Of a DNA stretch of 64,000 bases, positions 59,391-64,000 are shown piece after piece. The first letter of the stretch is position 1, and each line of letters starts with the position of its first letter. The notes under the pieces were generated by a model, which was not told the origin of the DNA, searched no databases, and saw only the letters and a program-made list of their open reading frames with translations. The position numbers and the translations under genes are program-made. Origin of the DNA: Albidovulum sediminicola (GTDB lineage Bacteria; Pseudomonadota; Alphaproteobacteria; Rhodobacterales; Rhodobacteraceae); assembly GCF_025751575.1 (NCBI RefSeq), contig NZ_JAOWLA010000002.1:1-64000 (forward strand). The letters are read 5' to 3'.

Positions 59391-60470
59391 TCAGAAGATC
59401 AGGACGTTGCGGCGGGCGGCGCCGGTTCTGGTGTCGGCGATCGCCTCATTGATCTGGTCGAGCCTCCAGCGACCTGAGATCAACTCATCGAGCTTGAGGC
59501 GGCCCTGGCGGTAGAGGTCGACGATCCAGGGGATATCGCGGGCGAGGACCGTGTCGCCCATGAAGGAGCCTGTGATCGACTGGCCGGTGGCGGCAACGAT
59601 CACCGGCTCCCATGCCGATTTCGCGCCCGAATGCGGCATGCCCACCGCCACGAGGCGCCCGCCGGGGGCGAGGTAGCGCGCGGCGCTGTCGTAGGCGGGG
59701 ATGGCCCCCACGGTGACGAGCACGGCATCGGCGCCGCGGCCCGCGATCTTGCGGGCGGCGGACCAAGGTTTGGGATCGGTCGCGAGGATGCCGTCCGTGG
59801 CGCCGAAGTCGCGCGCGGCGTCGAGCTTCGCGGGATTGGTGTCGACGGCGATGACTCGGGCGGCACCCGCGAGGCGCGCGCCCTGGATCGCGTTCAGGCC
59901 GACGCCGCCCGCGCCGATGACGACGGCGATTTCGCCGGGGCGGATGCAGGCGGTGTTGACCGCCGCGCCGAGCCCGGTGATGACTCCACAGGAGAGAAGT
60001 GCCGCCGTTTCCATCGGGATGCCTTCGGGGAGGGGGGCGATCTGGCTCTTGTCCACAACGACCCGCTCGGCGAAGGCGGCGCAGTCGAGCCCCTGGGCGA
60101 CGGGCGTGCCATCGGCGCGGCTCAGCGGTGAGGGGCCGCGCGCGGGGCTGGCGCAGCGTGTCGGATGGCCAGAGGCGCAGGGCGCGCAGTGGCCGCAGGC
60201 CCGGATCAGCGTCACGAGGACCGCGTCGCCAGGGGCCAGGCGCGTGACGCCGGGTCCTGTCGCGGTGACGCGGCCCGCAGCCTCGTGCCCGAAGACGGCG
60301 GGAAGGTCGCCGCCCCAGCCGCCGTCGATATAGGTGATGTCGGAATGGCAGATCGCGCAGGCCTCGACTTTGACCTCGACCTCGCCGGGGCCGGGTGCGC
60401 GGAGGCTCAGTTCCTCAAGGCGCAGCGGGGCGCCGAAGGCTTCGCAGATCGCGGCTTTGACCGTTCTCAT
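59391..60470 (-). CDS. Zinc-dependent alcohol dehydrogenase
   Basis: 359 residues of the medium-chain family, class III-like. Catalytic zinc ligands: C-H-S-D (after A-C-A-I), G-H-E-A-A-G and the later Cys in L-L-S-C-G-V. Structural zinc lobe: C-G-H-C-A-P-C-A-S-G-H-P-T-R-C. NAD-binding G-A-G-G-V-G-L-N. Probably oxidises an alcohol or aldehyde adduct feeding the same pathway as the enolase-superfamily enzyme downstream. 18 bp after the MFS gene. Confidence 0.9.
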   Translation of the reverse strand: MRTVKAAICEAFGAPLRLEELSLRAPGPGEVEVKVEACAICHSDITYIDGGWGGDLPAVFGHEAAGRVTATGPGVTRLAPGDAVLVTLIRACGHCAPCASGHPTRCASPARGPSPLSRADGTPVAQGLDCAAFAERVVVDKSQIAPLPEGIPMETAALLSCGVITGLGAAVNTACIRPGEIAVVIGAGGVGLNAIQGARLAGAARVIAVDTNPAKLDAARDFGATDGILATDPKPWSAARKIAGRGADAVLVTVGAIPAYDSAARYLAPGGRLVAVGMPHSGAKSAWEPVIVAATGQSITGSFMGDTVLARDIPWIVDLYRQGRLKLDELISGRWRLDQINEAIADTRTGAARRNVLIF

Positions 60471-60488
60471 CAGGGGTCCTTTCGTGGG

Positions 60489-61712
60489 TCAGATCTGGGT
60501 CGGCGGGGCCGAAGGCGCGCGTGTGGGCGCGACGAGAAGCAGGACGACACCGGCCATGATCGCGGCCGAGAGCATGAAGGGGGCGCCGGGCCAGTGGGGT
60601 GCGGCGCCGACCCTTGTGTAATGCGCGAAGATCCAGGTCATGATGAGCGGCGAGGTTGTCGCGGCGACGGCGGAGACCGAGGCGATGACGCCCTGCAACT
60701 CTCCCTGCTGGTCGTCGGGGGTGAGGTTCGTCATCCGCCCCTGCAGCGCGGGACCCGCCACGTCGCCCAGGGCCGCGATCGGGGTGAAGGCCAGCGCCCA
60801 GAAACCAGAGGTCACGAGACCGTAGAAGCCGAAGGTCAGCACATGCATGGCGGCGCCGTAGACGGCGGTCCGCTCCTCCCCCCAGCGGCGGGTCGCGGGG
60901 GCGACGCCCAAACCCTGCACCAGGGCCATGAAGACGCCGAAGATCGCCAGTGACAGCCCGTTCCACCAGCCATCCCAGCCGAACTGGGCGGTGCCGAAAT
61001 AGGACCAGACGGCGGGGTAGGCCGTGAAGCACATGGTGTAGAGGAACATCACCACGAGGTAACGCCGCAGCCCCGGCAGATGGCCGATGGCGCGGAACGC
61101 GGCGAAGGGATTGGCGCGCGCCAGCGTGATGCGGCGGCGGCGGTGCTGGGGCAGGCTCTCGGGCAGGATCAGCCAGCCGAAGAGGAGGTTCGCCCCGGCG
61201 ATGGCGGCGGCGGCGACAAAAGGCGCCCGCACATCAAGGAGCGAGGCCGCGCCACCGATCAGCGGGCCAAGCACGAACCCCACCCCGAAGGCGGCGCCGA
61301 TCAGGCCGAAGCTGCGCGCGCGGTCCTGCGGGCCGGAGATATCCGCGACATAGGCGCCCGCCGTCGCATAGGTGGCCGCGCTCGCCCCCGCGACGATGCG
61401 GGCCGCAAGCAGAAGCCAGACCGACTGCGCCAGAGCCATGACGAGGTAGTCGAGCGCCATTGTCGCGAGCGCCACCAGCATGACCGGGCGGCGGCCGAAC
61501 CGGTCGGAAAGGTTGCCCACGACCGGGCCACAGAGAAATTGCATCGCAGCGAAGGCAGTGGCCAGCACCCCGCCCCAGAGTGCGGCATCGGCAAGCGAGG
61601 CGCCCGTCACCTGGCGCATGAGGTCGGGCATCACCGGAAAGATGATGCCGATCCCGATGGAATCGATGGCGACGGTCGCCAGGATGAAGATCAGCGCGAG
61701 GCGGTTCTGCAT
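60489..61712 (-). CDS. TetA-like MFS efflux/uptake transporter
   Basis: 407 residues with 12 helices. It starts with the TCR/Tet family pattern (F-I-L-A-T-V-A-I-D-S-I-G-I-G-I-I-F-P-V-M-P) and shows motif A G-N-L-S-D-R-F-G-R-R-P-V and the motif C-like G-P-L-I-G-G. Members export drugs by proton exchange, but in a catabolic context they may handle the substrate. No tetracycline resistance can be inferred from sequence alone. Confidence 0.85.
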   Translation of the reverse strand: MQNRLALIFILATVAIDSIGIGIIFPVMPDLMRQVTGASLADAALWGGVLATAFAAMQFLCGPVVGNLSDRFGRRPVMLVALATMALDYLVMALAQSVWLLLAARIVAGASAATYATAGAYVADISGPQDRARSFGLIGAAFGVGFVLGPLIGGAASLLDVRAPFVAAAAIAGANLLFGWLILPESLPQHRRRRITLARANPFAAFRAIGHLPGLRRYLVVMFLYTMCFTAYPAVWSYFGTAQFGWDGWWNGLSLAIFGVFMALVQGLGVAPATRRWGEERTAVYGAAMHVLTFGFYGLVTSGFWALAFTPIAALGDVAGPALQGRMTNLTPDDQQGELQGVIASVSAVAATTSPLIMTWIFAHYTRVGAAPHWPGAPFMLSAAIMAGVVLLLVAPTRAPSAPPTQI

Positions 61713-61763
61713 GGGGTCCCGGCCCGCGGAAATGGCCGCCGGGCCGCGCCACGCTAGCGCCGC

Positions 61764-62489
61764 TCAGGGGCCGAGGGAAGGGCCTTCGTCGGCGAGCGCC
61801 GCCAGAACGCGGGCAAGGCGGGCAGGCGCTGTCAGGAACGGGGAATGGCCCGAGGGCAGGCGCGTGATGGCCGCGCCGAAGGGGCGCGCCATTTCGGCCT
61901 GGTACTCGGGCGGGATGGTGTGGTCGTCCTGGCACAGGATGTAGTGGCGGGGCTGCGGCGGGGTCTCGGTGCCAGGTGGCAGGGCCGTCGCCTGGGGCGC
62001 GATCGGTTCGGGGCAAAGCCGGGGCAGGGCACGGGCGATCTCATCCTCCGGGCAGTCGTGGAAGAAGGTCCGCCGCGCGCCCTGCGGATCGGCGCTGTAG
62101 GTCACGCCGCCCGGATCGGCCCTGACCACGTCCTTGAGCGGCTGGCGCGGCCCGGCCCGGCGCAGGTCGATGATGGATTTCCCCGTCTTGGGAACGTAGG
62201 CGCAAAGATAGATCAGCCGGGCGATCCGCCCGGGGTCCAGAGCGGCGGCAAGCGTCACGGGGAACCCGGCCGCGGAATGGCCGACCAGAACCGTCGGCGC
62301 CTCGGCCGCCGCAAGGAGCGCGCTGGCGTAGAGATCAAGCGTCACCTCGGACGCAGGTGTCGGGTCGTCCCCGTGTGCGGGCAGGTCGATGGCCCTGGCT
62401 TCGTGCCCGAGGCGGGTTAGCGCATCGACGACCCGCGACCAGCACCAGGCACCATGGCAGGAGCCGTGGACAAGCAGGAAGCGCGCCAT
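61764..62489 (-). CDS. Alpha/beta hydrolase
   Basis: 241 residues. Oxyanion segment L-V-H-G-S-C-H-G-A-W-C-W, nucleophile G-H-S72-A-A-G, late Asp in C-Q-D-D-H-T and His in L-P-S-G-H-S-P-F. This is the salicylate-esterase/hydroxynitrile-lyase-like branch (MES-type). Cytosolic esterase or lyase, substrate unknown. 3 bp after the PcaD-like gene, so it is in the same operon. Confidence 0.8.
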   Translation of the reverse strand: MARFLLVHGSCHGAWCWSRVVDALTRLGHEARAIDLPAHGDDPTPASEVTLDLYASALLAAAEAPTVLVGHSAAGFPVTLAAALDPGRIARLIYLCAYVPKTGKSIIDLRRAGPRQPLKDVVRADPGGVTYSADPQGARRTFFHDCPEDEIARALPRLCPEPIAPQATALPPGTETPPQPRHYILCQDDHTIPPEYQAEMARPFGAAITRLPSGHSPFLTAPARLARVLAALADEGPSLGP

Positions 62490-62492
62490 CCC

Positions 62493-63287
62493 CTAACCCG
62501 CGGTATGGCCAATGTCGCGCAGGAAGCCCGTCAGCACCTCTGCATAGTCCTCGGGCTTTTCGACCGGGGGCAGGTGTCCCGCGCCCCGGATCAGGTGAAA
62601 GCGGCTGCCACGCACCAGTTCGGCGGTCTCGCGCACGAGATCGGGGGGTGTCGAGCCGTCCTCGGACCCGGCGATGGCCAGCGTCGGCAGGGTCAGGCCG
62701 GAGGTCGGGGTGATGAAGTCGGTCCCCGCGATGGCGGCCGAACAGCCCGCATAGCCGTCCACGGGGGTCCCGGCCAGCATGGCGCGCCAGCCCTTCAACT
62801 CTGCCGTTTCGCGGAAGCGTCGCGAAAACCAACGCTCCATCATCACGTCGGCGATGGCCTCAATCCCCTCGGCGCGGACCTTGGCGATGCGCTCCGCCCA
62901 CATCTGCGCGGTGCCGATCTTGGCGGCGGTGTTGGACAGCACCATCGCCCGAACCATGTCGAACCGCTTCACCGCCAGCCCCTGCGCGATCAGCCCGCCC
63001 ATCGACAGGCCCACGAAGACGCAATCGCGCACCTCTAGCGCGTCGAGCAACCGCTCGGCGTCGCGAATGATCGTGCCCATCGAATAGGGGCCCTTGTGGC
63101 AAGCAGACAGGCCGTGGCCGCGCGTGTCGTAGCGGATCAGCCTCAGGTCACGGGGCAGCATGGGCACAAGCTTGTCCCACATCCGGAAATCGGTGCCGAG
63201 CGAGTTCGAGAAGACGACCGGCGCACCGTTCGGGTCGCCATCCTCGCGCCAGTGGATATGGGTGTCGCCCAGGTCGAGGATGTTCAT
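62493..63287 (-). CDS. pcaD: 3-oxoadipate enol-lactonase-like hydrolase
   Basis: 264 residues matching PcaD: F-S-N-S-L-G-T-D-F-R-M-W-D, R-Y-D-T-R-G-H-G-L-S, nucleophile G-L-S95-M-G-G, late His in G-A-G-H-L-P-P-V-E-K-P. PcaD hydrolyses 3-oxoadipate enol-lactone in protocatechuate degradation. No other pca genes are in the window, so a related lactonase role is possible. Its start overlaps the PLP enzyme stop by 4 bases. Confidence 0.8.
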   Translation of the reverse strand: MNILDLGDTHIHWREDGDPNGAPVVFSNSLGTDFRMWDKLVPMLPRDLRLIRYDTRGHGLSACHKGPYSMGTIIRDAERLLDALEVRDCVFVGLSMGGLIAQGLAVKRFDMVRAMVLSNTAAKIGTAQMWAERIAKVRAEGIEAIADVMMERWFSRRFRETAELKGWRAMLAGTPVDGYAGCSAAIAGTDFITPTSGLTLPTLAIAGSEDGSTPPDLVRETAELVRGSRFHLIRGAGHLPPVEKPEDYAEVLTGFLRDIGHTAG

Positions 63288-64000
63288 GCGTCCTCCAGCA
63301 TGGAAAGGGCGCGGGCAAAGACGCCCGCATCGACATTGCCGCCGGAACAGACGGCGATGACGGTATCGCCCGCGATTCGGTCGGGGTGGAACAGGGCCGC
63401 CGCCAGCGCCACCGCGCCGCCCGGCTCGACCACGATGCGCAGGTGGGCGAAGGCCATGGCCATGGCATGCAGAGCCGCCTCCTCGCTGACGACAAGGCCG
63501 GGGCCGGCCAGTCGGGCAAGGATCGGGAAGGTCAGGTTGCCCGGCTGCGGCGTCACGATCGCGTCGCAGAGCGAGCCCGAAAGCCGGGTATTGCGCTGGA
63601 TGCTGCCCTTGGCGAGCGAGCGGGCGGCGTCATCGAACCCCTCTGGCTCCGCCGGGCGGACGCGCAGGCCCGGCGCCTCGGCCTCACAGGCCAGGGCGAT
63701 CCCGGCGCTGAGGCCGCCACCGCCGCAGGGCACCAGGACCTCCGCCCGCGTCACGCCAGTTGCTGCCGCCTGGCGCGCGATCTCAAGGCCCGTCGTCCCT
63801 TGCCCGGCGATGACCAGGGGTTCGTCGAAGGGGCGGATCAGGGTCAGGCCGCGTTCGGAGGCGATGGCAGCACCGATGGCATCGCGGTCTTCGCCCGCGC
63901 GGTCGTAGAGTACAACCTCGGCCCCCAGCGCGCGAGTGTTGGCGATCTTCACCGCCGGCGCGTCGGAGGGCATGACGATCACCGCCGGGGCGCCGTGGCG
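63284..64000 (-). CDS. PLP-dependent serine/threonine dehydratase-like enzyme (N-terminus beyond window)
   Basis: 239 C-terminal residues; the frame is open to the window end (R-H-G-A-P-A-V-I-V-M-P-S-D-A-P at the edge), so the start codon and the PLP-binding Lys are outside. Fold-type II features are visible: the phosphate-binding loop P-C-G-G-G-G-L-S-A-G, V-E-P-G-G-A-V-A-L-A-A and the last strand V-C-S-G-G-N. It matches threonine/serine dehydratases or serine racemases without the ACT domain. Translationally coupled to the PcaD-like gene. Confidence 0.8.
   Translation of the reverse strand, partial: RHGAPAVIVMPSDAPAVKIANTRALGAEVVLYDRAGEDRDAIGAAIASERGLTLIRPFDEPLVIAGQGTTGLEIARQAAATGVTRAEVLVPCGGGGLSAGIALACEAEAPGLRVRPAEPEGFDDAARSLAKGSIQRNTRLSGSLCDAIVTPQPGNLTFPILARLAGPGLVVSEEAALHAMAMAFAHLRIVVEPGGAVALAAALFHPDRIAGDTVIAVCSGGNVDAGVFARALSMLEDA

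Noticed and set aside
60489-61712. Tetracycline resistance gene
   Set aside because: The TCR/Tet pattern is shared by many MFS exporters, and the catabolic neighbours and core context argue against a resistance call.

Overview
The window looks like a chromosomal segment of a high-GC alphaproteobacterium of the Rhodobacterales (Roseobacter/Rhodobacter type). The evidence is the gene content (DUF3572, an H-NOX/diguanylate cyclase pair, a KpsT/KpsE/KdsA capsule block, mreBCD-mrdA-mrdB followed by a GhrA-type reductase, a non-pyrrolysine MttB-like protein), the dense gene packing with ATGA and TGATG overlaps, and the Rhodobacterales-style GG(G)TATTT...GAAGAA intergenic motif. I cannot name the species.

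Bases 1 to about 18,194 are accessory. An IS3 relic (236-1260) abuts an IS110-family element with IS1111-type subterminal repeats (about 1261-2642). Then come seven co-oriented minus-strand genes (2677-11904): a class A beta-lactamase-like protein, two closely related exported amidohydrolases with a DUF3299 protein between them, a beta-barrel outer-membrane protein, a Tat-exported class-C-like serine hydrolase and a third, canonical exported amidohydrolase. A divergent AraC-type regulator (12081-13148) heads the cluster. A mosaic of IS256, IS3 and IS110 pieces follows, then a DUF3489 / DUF2924 / large serine recombinase module whose last gene ends about 200 bp from the 3' end of tRNA-Gln(UUG). 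The simplest reading is a mobile island bordered by this tRNA, with a hydrolase cluster as cargo.

From 18.2 kb onward the sequence is core-like: HI0933-type flavoprotein, kdsA with kpsE and kpsT, nhaA, a uracil-DNA-glycosylase-like protein with an SseB protein, a hydroxyacid reductase, the rod-shape operon mreB-mreC-mreD-mrdA(PBP2)-mrdB(rodA), and leuA. leuA is preceded by a leucine-rich leader peptide and alternative hairpins that look like an attenuator. Next are an exported protein of about 18 MORN repeats and NAD synthetase. A three-gene cluster of unknown function (37763-42824) includes a 1139-residue helical-repeat protein whose C-terminus resembles a polymorphic-toxin nuclease domain.

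From 43 to 64 kb are an aldo/keto reductase with a GlxA/AraC regulator, a lipocalin-like lipoprotein, an XRE regulator with a clear palindromic operator in front of a DUF2061/desaturase operon, a DMT transporter, a NUDIX/DUF983 pair, an EF-hand / ECF sigma / membrane protein / metal-sensor operon, and a PleD-like diguanylate cyclase with Asn at the phospho-acceptor position. These are followed by DUF3572, a HAD phosphatase and an MttB-like methyltransferase. An H-NOX protein lacking the proximal heme histidine sits directly in front of its GGDEF partner. The window closes with a minus-strand catabolic run: enolase-superfamily dehydratase, Zn alcohol dehydrogenase, TetA-like MFS, two alpha/beta hydrolases and a PLP-dependent dehydratase cut by the window end.

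The observations I would follow first are the amidohydrolase/beta-lactamase island, the toxin-like cluster at 37.8-42.8 kb, the heme-ligand-less H-NOX with its cyclase, and the leuA leader.
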